In this document: positions 57,128 to 64,000 of the stretch, piece after piece | Layout: the number at the start of each line of letters is the position of its first letter | Position numbering within the stretch: position 1 is the first letter of the stretch | Assembly: GCA_001689415.1 (NCBI GenBank) | Contig: LUJM01000073.1 | Span: 36,468-100,467 of the forward strand | Direction: 5' to 3' | DNA length: 64,000 nt | DNA from: Bacteroidales bacterium M2 | GTDB lineage: Bacteria > Bacteroidota > Bacteroidia > Bacteroidales > Muribaculaceae | The notes under the pieces: model-generated | Databases searched by the model: none | The model's input: only the letters and a program-made list of their open reading frames with translations | What the model was told of the DNA's origin: nothing | Translations under genes and position numbers: made by a program

Positions 57128-58093
57128 TTGTCAATCAAATATAAATATGGAAAAAAACAGAACAAACAAATCGTAGTTTGGTGTATAACTTTGATTTGTA
57201 GCTTTATATTGGTGATTTCATTGTTCCATAAATTGACTACAAAAGATAGTGCGAATCCTCCATTGACAGATGTTTTGGCAGATAGCATTTCTCAAATTGT
57301 CTCGGCATGTCCCGGTGAAATTGGTGTGGCGCTTATTATAAATAACACTGATACGGTTATGGTCAATAATAAGAGTATTTATCCTATGATGAGCGTATTT
57401 AAGGTTCATCAGGCATTAGCTCTTTGTAATGACTTCGACAAAAAAGGTATCACCCTTGATACTTTGGTAATTATAAATAGGGAAAAACTTGATCCAAATA
57501 CGTGGAGCCCTATGATGAAAGATTATTCAGCGTCCGTGATATCATTGACTGTAAGAGATTTGTTGCGCTATACTCTTATACAGAGCGACAATAATGCAAG
57601 CAATCTTATGTTTAATGATATGGTCAATGTAGCTCAAACAGATAAGTTTATAGAAACACTAATCCCACGTTCGAACTTTCAGATAGCTTATACAGAAGAG
57701 GAGATGTCGGCAGACCATCACAAAGCTTATTCTAATTATACATCTCCTCTTGGTGCTGCAATGTTGATGAATCGTTTGTTTACAGATAGTCTTATCAGCG
57801 ATGAGAAACAAAATTTCATTAAGAATGCATTAATGGAATGTAAAACAGGAGTGGATAGGATAGTAGCTCCGCTTCTTGATAAAGAAGGAGTCGTTATAGC
57901 TCATAAGACAGGTTCCGGTTATGTCAACGAAAAAGGCGTTCTTGCGGCTCACAATGATGTTGCATACATAACCCTGCCGAATAACGTATGCTATACCTTG
58001 GCGGTATTTGTCAAGGATTTCAATGGTAATGAAGCTCAAGCGTCACAATACGTTGCGCATATATCAGAGGTTGTATATTCTTTATTAAAGTAG
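57128..58093 (+). CDS. cfxA: CfxA-family class A beta-lactamase, start region frameshifted
   Basis: Serine beta-lactamase of the CfxA group, highly similar by recall to CfxA along its length (SANPPLTDVLADSISQIVSA, DPNTWSPMMKDYS). Active site is complete: Ser89 in MMSVFK, SDN at 153-155, Glu in TEEEMSADH, KTG at 260-262; an N-terminal helix serves as signal. The ATG where CfxA normally begins (57147) reads MEKNRTNKS then TAG, because one base appears to be missing near 57160. The open frame is only accessible from a TTG at 57128 or internal Met codons. The last residues also differ (ends SLLK). Active, weakly expressed or silent cannot be decided. Confidence 0.85.
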   Translation: MSIKYKYGKKQNKQIVVWCITLICSFILVISLFHKLTTKDSANPPLTDVLADSISQIVSACPGEIGVALIINNTDTVMVNNKSIYPMMSVFKVHQALALCNDFDKKGITLDTLVIINREKLDPNTWSPMMKDYSASVISLTVRDLLRYTLIQSDNNASNLMFNDMVNVAQTDKFIETLIPRSNFQIAYTEEEMSADHHKAYSNYTSPLGAAMLMNRLFTDSLISDEKQNFIKNALMECKTGVDRIVAPLLDKEGVVIAHKTGSGYVNEKGVLAAHNDVAYITLPNNVCYTLAVFVKDFNGNEAQASQYVAHISEVVYSLLK

Positions 58094-58559
58094 ATTAGTT
58101 TTAACTCCATAAAGACTTGCGACATCGGCGCGGAGTTTGTTATCATGCTCTATGAGGCGAGCGAGTTACTCGCTTACTTCCTGAGGAGTGTAACACTCTC
58201 CGCCACTTTTCGGCCATTCTTTCAGGGTGCTCGACGTTGCCTTATTCGCAAAGTTAGCTAATTTTTCTGAGACTCAGTTGATATAATAGATGAAAATGAT
58301 ACACATAGTAGACGGCGGAAACGACGACGTGGTTGGTCCCCTCGATTACAGAGTATTTAGACAATCGTAAATATTCTTGGCTCTCCTCGATTGTGTTAAT
58401 TTCCGGCCGATTCTGAAAAAATGAGTTAAAAAACCTGCTTTTTGAGGCCCAAAACAGCGATTTTGAAATATCTTCACTCCGTGAACCAACTTGAACTTCA
58501 GATATTTTTGGAGTGTTTTGTTTTTTGTATACTTTTGCGTGGTAACAACCTTAAACCTT
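58094..58559 (+). other. Gene-free, decayed DNA between cfxA and the fimbrillin cluster
   Basis: No intact gene. On the minus strand (about 58232-58095) a frame with one stop reads SGGECYTPQEVSE, stop, LARLIEHDNKLRADV, recalling the GGEFYTPQEVSELLARL motif of type I restriction N6-methylases, so it may be an hsdM relic. The rest has no recognisable content until the promoter at 58507-58537. Confidence 0.4.
58507..58537 (+). promoter_or_regulatory. Promoter of the second fimbrillin cluster
   Basis: TTTG at 58507-58510, a 19-bp spacer and TACTTTTG at 58530-58537 match the Bacteroidetes consensus closely; the ATG follows 22 bp later. Confidence 0.7.
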
Positions 58560-59480
58560 ATGAAATCAGTATCACTTCTATCATTTGCCGCGCTCAGTAT
58601 TATCGTTGCAGGTCTTGTGTCAAGCTGTAGCAAAGACTCCGACGGCACCATTACGCCCCCTGTGCCGGATGTGCCGGTGGCTAAAAAGCTCGAAATAAAA
58701 ATAAGCCCGTCGGTACAAGATTCGCGTGCCACCGACTACGGCTTCGAAAAAGGCGACTGCATAGGTCTATATGTGGTAAATTACACCGGAGGCACTCCCG
58801 GAAGCCTCGCCGACCGTGGCAACCATGTCGACAATATGCGCTTCACATACAATGGACAGTGGACGCCCGATACCCCGGTATACTGGCTTGACAACGAAAC
58901 CCATGCTGATTTTTACCTATATTATCCGTATGCAGATGTAAATTCTGTGAGTGCGTATAATTTTGCAGTCAATAAGGACCAGTCGACCGAGACTGCCTAC
59001 AAGGCTTCCGACTTCATGGTAGGAAAGACAACTAATGTCTCGCCCACGGCAATCGCTACTGTAATACCCGCAAGCCACACCTTGAGCCGCATAGTTGTTA
59101 AACTCGAACCCGGCAACGGCTTTACCAAGCAATCCATCGCATCTTCCGCTATCTCGGTAAAAATCAATGGTGTAAAATGCGGCTCGGTCATCGATATAGC
59201 CAAAGGTACGGCTACACCCTCCGGCGATGCCACTTCTGTGTCGCCCTGGCGCGACGGCGATACCTACAAGGCTATCATCGTGCCCCAGACCGTAGACGAG
59301 GGCAAGCTGATTACCGTTACCGTCGACGGCCGCGAATTCAGTCTCAAAAAAAGCTTTACTTTCGAGAGTGCCAAGAGCCACAAATTCACCGTCGTGCTTA
59401 ACAAGACTTCTAATGGCGTCAACGTCAATATCAATCCGTGGAACGAAGATGACGTGGACAACGGCGGCACTGCAGAATAA
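58560..59480 (+). CDS. Fimbrillin family lipoprotein
   Basis: 306 aa from the ATG at 58560 (the longer frame from 58491 begins upstream of the promoter). Signal peptide with lipobox LVSSC (Cys at about 23). Fimbrillin-like features: KISPSVQDSRATDYGFEKGD, YTGGTPGSLADRGNHVDNMR, the TPVYWLDNETHADFYLYYPY block, KASDFMVGKT and LSRIVVKLEPG. Mfa-like proteins of this type form tips or shafts of fimbriae or stay as surface lipoproteins. It shares several blocks with the N-terminal domain of the next gene, pointing to duplication. First gene of the cluster. Confidence 0.87.
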   Translation: MKSVSLLSFAALSIIVAGLVSSCSKDSDGTITPPVPDVPVAKKLEIKISPSVQDSRATDYGFEKGDCIGLYVVNYTGGTPGSLADRGNHVDNMRFTYNGQWTPDTPVYWLDNETHADFYLYYPYADVNSVSAYNFAVNKDQSTETAYKASDFMVGKTTNVSPTAIATVIPASHTLSRIVVKLEPGNGFTKQSIASSAISVKINGVKCGSVIDIAKGTATPSGDATSVSPWRDGDTYKAIIVPQTVDEGKLITVTVDGREFSLKKSFTFESAKSHKFTVVLNKTSNGVNVNINPWNEDDVDNGGTAE

Positions 59481-59510
59481 CCATGAAAAATCACTCTTGA
59501 ATCAAGAATT

Positions 59511-61208
59511 ATGAAAAAGAATCTTTATAGTATCGGAGTCCTTGCCACGATGATGCTGGCATCGTGCAGCGACATTGAATATGACGTACCCGGTATGGTC
59601 GACGGCGGACAGGATCGTATCTCCCTTGCCGGACAGATTTCGCAGGAGTGTGTGAGTCGTGTCAACGACAACGGCTTTGCCGACGGCGATGTAATGGGCG
59701 TGTATATTGTTGACTACGAAGGCACAGAGCCGGGAACACTCAAAAACTCAGGCAACCGTGGCGATAATGTGCGCCACACCTTCAACGAGACGGCCTACAG
59801 CTGGTCGTCGGCCTACGACCTATATTGGAAGGATAAGCACACCCGCATCGATGTATACGGTTATTATCCCTTCGGCTCTCCCGAAGATGTCAAAAACTAC
59901 AAATTCACAGTCCAGGTAGACCAGGCCCGCACCTACAACGACGGCACCATGGGCAACTACGAGGCGTCCGACTTCCTCTGGGGCAAGGTTGCCGGGGTAG
60001 AACCTACCACCAATGTGATTCAGCTGCCCCTCGCCCACCGCATGGCCAATGCCCGCGTGACGCTGGTCGAAGGCTCGGGCTTTGCCGAAGGTGCCTGGGC
60101 CGACCTTTCAAAGCAGGTCCTTGTTACCAATACCATTCAGGATGCCAATATCGACATGACCACCGGCGAGGTAAAACCCGACGGCCCTGTCGCTAAAAAC
60201 TCCATTATTCCCACCAAGCGTGGCGACGAATGGCGTGCAATTGTCGTACCGCAGACCATAGCCGCAGGGACTACGCTCTTCAGCATCACCCTCGACGGCA
60301 TTCCTTATAAATTTACCAAAAACGAACAATTCGAGTATATATCAGGCAAAATGAGCAATTTTGCCATTAAGGTCGACAAAAAAGAACATTCCGGAGATTA
60401 CGCACTTACCCTCATAACCGAAAGTATTACACCATGGGAAAATGACCTCGTCAGCCACGACGCCACATCGAAAGAGTATGTGGTGGTGGATGTTCCCGAA
60501 GCGGGCACGCTTGACCGCTGCATCGAGGCCGCCGGAAAAAACATTGCCGAGCTTAGAAACCTCAAGCTTACCGGCAAAATCAATTCGCGCGACTTTGCCG
60601 TGATGCGTTATTTGATGAAGAAACTTGCCGCGCTTAATCTCAAAGAGGTTGAGATTGTGGCTAATCCTGAAGGCGGATATATCGACAAACCCGAGCAGGG
60701 TTACCTTGAAAATGCCGACGACATGATACCGAATGATGCATTAAGTAGAAGGGAGACACTTGTCACTTTAGTTTTGCCTGATAAGCTTAAGACTATCAAT
60801 ACCAGTGCTTTCAACGGTTGCCGAAGCTTGTCGGGTTCACTGATTATTCCCGAAGGCGTAGAAGTTATCGAAAACGCTGCGTTTTATGATTGTATCAGCC
60901 TTACCGGTACACTATCTTTGCCCACTACTCTTAAACGAGTCGGTACAGTACAGGGTTATAGCAGCTATTGGGATGGCGCTTTTGCCGGTTGCCGTTTCAC
61001 TTGCGAACTCGTCCTGCCCGACGGTCTTGAGGAAATCGGCCTCGGTGCTTTCCAGAATTGCCGCAACCTGTACGGCTCTCTGCGTCTGCCCGAAAAACTA
61101 AAGGCTATTGGCGAAGGTGCTTTTTCTGGCTGCCTCAATCTTACCGGCTCGCTTGAAATTCCTCAGGGCGTGTCCGCGATTCCTCACAACTGCTTCGACG
61201 GTTGCTGA
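59511..61208 (+). CDS. Fimbrillin-like / BspA-type LRR lipoprotein, 5' part of an interrupted gene
   Basis: 565 aa before an in-frame TGA (61206-61208). Lipobox MLASC (Cys19), then a fimbrillin-like domain (about 30-320: GFADGDVMGVYIVDYEGTEPG, YDLYWKDKHTRIDVYGYYPF, YEASDFLWGK), a linker typical of Bacteroidales BspA proteins (LKLTGKINSRDFAVMRYL), and LRR_5 repeats from about 405 (FNGCRSLSGSLIIPEGVEVI and four more). The repeats continue in the same frame beyond the stop into the M64 peptidase part. Either a recent nonsense mutation or a real split; upstream half alone would be a surface LRR lipoprotein. Confidence 0.85.
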   Translation: MKKNLYSIGVLATMMLASCSDIEYDVPGMVDGGQDRISLAGQISQECVSRVNDNGFADGDVMGVYIVDYEGTEPGTLKNSGNRGDNVRHTFNETAYSWSSAYDLYWKDKHTRIDVYGYYPFGSPEDVKNYKFTVQVDQARTYNDGTMGNYEASDFLWGKVAGVEPTTNVIQLPLAHRMANARVTLVEGSGFAEGAWADLSKQVLVTNTIQDANIDMTTGEVKPDGPVAKNSIIPTKRGDEWRAIVVPQTIAAGTTLFSITLDGIPYKFTKNEQFEYISGKMSNFAIKVDKKEHSGDYALTLITESITPWENDLVSHDATSKEYVVVDVPEAGTLDRCIEAAGKNIAELRNLKLTGKINSRDFAVMRYLMKKLAALNLKEVEIVANPEGGYIDKPEQGYLENADDMIPNDALSRRETLVTLVLPDKLKTINTSAFNGCRSLSGSLIIPEGVEVIENAAFYDCISLTGTLSLPTTLKRVGTVQGYSSYWDGAFAGCRFTCELVLPDGLEEIGLGAFQNCRNLYGSLRLPEKLKAIGEGAFSGCLNLTGSLEIPQGVSAIPHNCFDGC

Positions 61209-61361
61209 CTTGGCGGTACACTCAAGCTGCACGACGGCATTGTCACTATCGATGAAGGCGCGTTTGCAAACAACGGCTTCAAAGGCGAGCTCAATCTGCC
61301 CCGAGACCTCGAGGTAATAAGCCACAATGTATTCTACAATAATGATTTCTCGGGCGAACTC

Positions 61362-63029
61362 GTGCTGCCCAAGGGCTTGAAAACCATTGGCGACAGGTGC
61401 TTTGCCTACAACTGGCGACTCATGGGCACGGTAGAAATTCCTGAAAACGTGATCAATATCGGCGCGGGTGCATTTGCTCACTGCCGTAGTCTCGAGGGTG
61501 TGATTTTACCCGAATCTCTCGAAAGTATCAGCTACGAAGCCTCGTACAATGAAGACGGCGGTGCATTCCAGGGCTGCTTTAGCATGGGCAAAATAATCTG
61601 CAAGGGCGAAATACCGCCCTATGTGCAAGACGGCGCTTTCAACGGCGTTGCCAAAGATAATTTCACTGTCGAAGTTCCCGAACCGGCAGTAGGGCAGTAT
61701 CAGATAGCCCCCGGCTGGCGCGATTTCAAGCGTATTTCGGCCCACCACGAGCTGGTATGCCGTCCCGCGGTGGCCTGCGCATTGAGCACCGAGCATAAGC
61801 AGACCCTCGTCATCGATGCCGAAGGCGAATGGGTACTCGACTCCAAACCCGAATGGTGCAGCCTCTCGCAAACTTCGGGCAGCAAGAAATCCGAAATTAC
61901 CCTTACCATACACTCCTCATCTCCCACCGAAATCCGCGAAGGCGACGTTGTATTCCGCCTAAAGGGCAAAGACTATACCCACACCTGCCATGTCACCCAG
62001 TACGGCTACGAATATGGCGAGGACGAAATCCTCACATTGCAGAAAGCCACCAAGGGCAACAACGGCGGTATCAACATCGTAATCATTGGCGACGGTTATG
62101 ATGCCAAAGAGATTGCTGCAGGCACATACCTCAAGGATATCAAAGAAGGTGTTGAACACTTCTTCGGCATCGAGCCTTATACCACCTACCGCGACTACTT
62201 CAATGTGTACACCGCATTCCCGCTTTCTACCGAGACCGGCGTGGGTTCGATCAACACTATCCGCTACAACCGCTTCAATACCACCTATACCGGTGGTGTA
62301 GGTCTGCGATGCGACTACGACGCTGTATTCGATTATGTAATGGCTGCTCCTACGGTATCGGCCCAGAATATCGACCAGACCCTCATTATCATCATCCCCA
62401 ACAGCACTGACTACGGCGGTATTTGCCAGATGTGGGACTCGGGTGCGGCGATTGCATTCTGCCCCAAGAGCGACTACGGCTATCCCCTCGATTCACGCGG
62501 TGTGATGCAGCACGAGGCCGGCGGTCATGGTTTCGGCAAGCTCGGCGACGAGTACATCTACCACAATGCCTTTATCGATTTCTGCGGTTGCAACTGCTGC
62601 GGTCATGTTGATGAATTCAATTATGCAAAATCCCTCGGCTGGTACGATAACCTCGAACTCACCGGCAAGATGCACCAGGTAGGTTGGAGCCACCTCATTT
62701 TCGACCCGCGCTACAGCGACATCGTAGATATATACGAAGGCGGTTTCATGCACACTCGTGGCGTTTTCCGCTCCGAGCACAACAGCTGTATGAACAACGA
62801 CATACCCTATTACAGCACTATCAGCCGTCAGAGTATCGTAAAACGCATCAAGGAATATGCCGGTGAATCATTCGATTTCGAAGAATTCGTCGCTCTCGAC
62901 AAGCGTGGCCAGGCCGAAGCGGCTTCGCGCAGCACCGAGGAGGTAGGCCACAATAGAATCACTGAGTATTCTTATCCCCCGGTTATACATAAGGGTAGCC
63001 CGCTGTCGTCAAGAAAATCTAAAAAATAA
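61362..63029 (+). CDS. LRR / BACON / M64 (IgA peptidase-like) metallopeptidase, 3' part of an interrupted gene
   Basis: Continuation in frame with the preceding half; homology begins at 61209 directly after the TGA, while the first usable start here is a GTG at 61362. Remaining LRR_5 repeats (about 61215-61720) are followed by a BACON-like domain (WVLDSKPEWCSLSQTSG ... CHVTQYG, about 61760-62010) and a peptidase M64 domain: INIVIIGDGYDAKEI, YFNVYTAFPLSTETG, IIPNSTDYGG and the zinc motif HEAGGHGFGKLGDEY (from about 62511). M64 includes IgA-cleaving enzymes of gut Firmicutes. Without the 5' half it lacks a signal peptide and would not be exported. Confidence 0.85.
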   Translation: MLPKGLKTIGDRCFAYNWRLMGTVEIPENVINIGAGAFAHCRSLEGVILPESLESISYEASYNEDGGAFQGCFSMGKIICKGEIPPYVQDGAFNGVAKDNFTVEVPEPAVGQYQIAPGWRDFKRISAHHELVCRPAVACALSTEHKQTLVIDAEGEWVLDSKPEWCSLSQTSGSKKSEITLTIHSSSPTEIREGDVVFRLKGKDYTHTCHVTQYGYEYGEDEILTLQKATKGNNGGINIVIIGDGYDAKEIAAGTYLKDIKEGVEHFFGIEPYTTYRDYFNVYTAFPLSTETGVGSINTIRYNRFNTTYTGGVGLRCDYDAVFDYVMAAPTVSAQNIDQTLIIIIPNSTDYGGICQMWDSGAAIAFCPKSDYGYPLDSRGVMQHEAGGHGFGKLGDEYIYHNAFIDFCGCNCCGHVDEFNYAKSLGWYDNLELTGKMHQVGWSHLIFDPRYSDIVDIYEGGFMHTRGVFRSEHNSCMNNDIPYYSTISRQSIVKRIKEYAGESFDFEEFVALDKRGQAEAASRSTEEVGHNRITEYSYPPVIHKGSPLSSRKSKK

Positions 63030-63045
63030 TTCAAGACATTCAACG

Positions 63046-63936
63046 ATGAAACACAATATATATAAAAACTTGAGCGTTTTTCTATTGGCCGGCAGCCTGC
63101 TATCCTGTACTGCCGATCTGCCAACGGAACCCGACAATATTCCCACCGGAAAAATCGCTATGAATTTCAATATCTCACATCCGTCGCAATCTCGTGCCAC
63201 TGAGACCGCCTTCGAGTCGGGCGACGAGGTCGGTGTATTCGTTGCCGAGGCGGATAAGATTCTTGAAATCGGTGGTAATACGGTCAATAACGAGGCCCTC
63301 ACCTTCACCGGCTCGTCGTGGTCGGCAGCACACAAACTGTACTGGGATGCCGGTACATACAATGTCTACGCCTACTATCCCCGCCTCGCCGAGGTGTCGT
63401 CGATAAGCGACCTGCCTATTGAGGTCAGCACCGACCAGCGTGCCGTTGCCGACGGTACTATGGATGGTTACGAGGCTTCCGACTTCCTCTTTGCTAAGAG
63501 CCTCGGCGTGGTGGCATCGGCATCGCCTGTAGAGCTCAAATTCAATCATATCATGAGCAAGCTTTCCATAAGGATTGTCAAAGGCGAAGATTACGAAGGT
63601 GATATACCTCGGACTGCAAAAGTTTCTATCCACAATACCTTTACCCAGGCAACTGTCGACCTCGTGTCGGGTGTGGCCACAAGGGATATGCGCGGTACTC
63701 GCAAAACCATTATCGCACACCAGGACGGCCCAACTACTTATTCGGCAATCATAGTGCCTCAGCGACTTGAAAACCGACTCCCTCTGATCGAGATTGAAAT
63801 GAACGGAGTTTCATTCCTATATGAGAGCAAGTTCCTTTTCAAGCCCGGCATACACCATATTGTCAACCTCGTGGTCGACAAGAACCCCGAACAGGTCAAG
63901 ATCGAAGTCGGCGGTGAGATAACTGACTGGAATTAA
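63046..63936 (+). CDS. Fimbrillin family lipoprotein
   Basis: 296 aa. Signal peptide and lipobox SLLSC (Cys22), then fimbrillin/Mfa-like blocks: IAMNFNISHPSQSRATETAF, SGDEVGVFVAEADK, HKLYWDAGTYNVYAYYPR, GYEASDFLFAKSLG and ELKFNHIMSKLSIRI. It is the third such domain in this cluster and starts 16 bp after the M64 gene, so all are probably one operon. The gene is complete; the window ends 64 bp later and no terminator is clear in that stretch. Confidence 0.88.
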   Translation: MKHNIYKNLSVFLLAGSLLSCTADLPTEPDNIPTGKIAMNFNISHPSQSRATETAFESGDEVGVFVAEADKILEIGGNTVNNEALTFTGSSWSAAHKLYWDAGTYNVYAYYPRLAEVSSISDLPIEVSTDQRAVADGTMDGYEASDFLFAKSLGVVASASPVELKFNHIMSKLSIRIVKGEDYEGDIPRTAKVSIHNTFTQATVDLVSGVATRDMRGTRKTIIAHQDGPTTYSAIIVPQRLENRLPLIEIEMNGVSFLYESKFLFKPGIHHIVNLVVDKNPEQVKIEVGGEITDWN

Positions 63937-64000
63937 TAATCTTATAATTTAGTTTGAGAAGAAAGAGTCTTAATACAACAGTTCGGTAATTTTTGAGCAG

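Noticed and set aside
58346..58732. Minus-strand 128-aa frame over the fimbrillin promoter
   Set aside because: Covers a good plus-strand promoter and signal peptide; no recognisable protein features.
61206..61208. TGA read as selenocysteine
   Set aside because: It lies in a structural LRR, not an active site, and no SECIS-like hairpin was recognised directly downstream.

Overview
The window looks like a chromosomal segment of a gut Bacteroidales, plausibly Muribaculaceae; the family-level placement is inference. Support: promoters of the Bacteroidetes type (a TTTG box about 19 bp upstream of TAnnTTTG) before many genes, FimA/Mfa1-type fimbrillins, a Bacteroidetes-type RpoZ next to BamD, BACON/BspA/M64 surface proteins, a CfxA-family beta-lactamase and a SusCD-free but lipoprotein-rich gene content.

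Layout. 1-7.1 kb: a MacB/LolD-like ABC exporter (ATPase fragment, two permeases, TolC-like channel) followed by its own sigma-54 response regulator and histidine kinase. 7.1-9.1 kb: a two-gene AbiL/RloAB-like putative defence cassette (AAA ATPase plus RloB) between two 131-bp direct repeats. 9.2-12 kb: a small fimbrial operon (DUF3575, Mfa2-like anchor, fimbrillin). 12-13.3 kb: a secreted esterase. 13.4-19.6 kb (minus): a TPP-riboswitch-controlled thiamine operon thiS, tenI-thiE fusion, thiG, thiH, thiF, methyltransferase, tenA, thiD, with no thiC in the window. 19.6-22.4 kb: a Fic + DUF1016-nuclease-like cassette between direct repeats, next to a truncated KilA-N gene. 22.4-28.2 kb (minus): five translationally coupled genes forming a kinase / vWA / vWA-like / PP2C module of the TerY-P (YegI-K-L) kind plus an unknown first gene. 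28.3-34.6 kb (minus): xseB, GH3-family enzyme, alkaline phosphatase, YfhO, short methyltransferase-like protein. 34.7-46.9 kb: glycosyltransferase + PAS protein, GH2 beta-galactosidase, SulP transporter, bamD-rpoZ, an aminotransferase, cobalamin adenosyltransferase with two PepSY-like proteins, LD-carboxypeptidase, and a TrmH-type methyltransferase. 46.9-56.5 kb: secreted endonuclease I, dnaX, small unknowns, tyrS, cdd, a TPR protein and a MATE exporter. 56.6-58.5 kb: His-rich lipoprotein, tRNA-Leu(CAA), then an AT-richer patch with a cfxA-like gene whose usual ATG is out of frame, and decayed DNA. 58.5-64 kb: a second fimbrillin-type cluster with a very large fimbrillin-LRR-BACON-M64 peptidase gene that is split by one in-frame TGA.

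How it fits together. Most of the core is ordinary housekeeping. The accessory interest is in cassette-like insertions bounded by long direct repeats (7.1-9.1 and 19.7-22.1 kb), in the kinase/phosphatase/vWA module, in two ~290-bp MITE-like elements with terminal inverted repeats (43.5 and 51.2 kb), and in the damaged cfxA and M64 genes near the right end. No CRISPR array, rRNA or recognisable transposase was seen.
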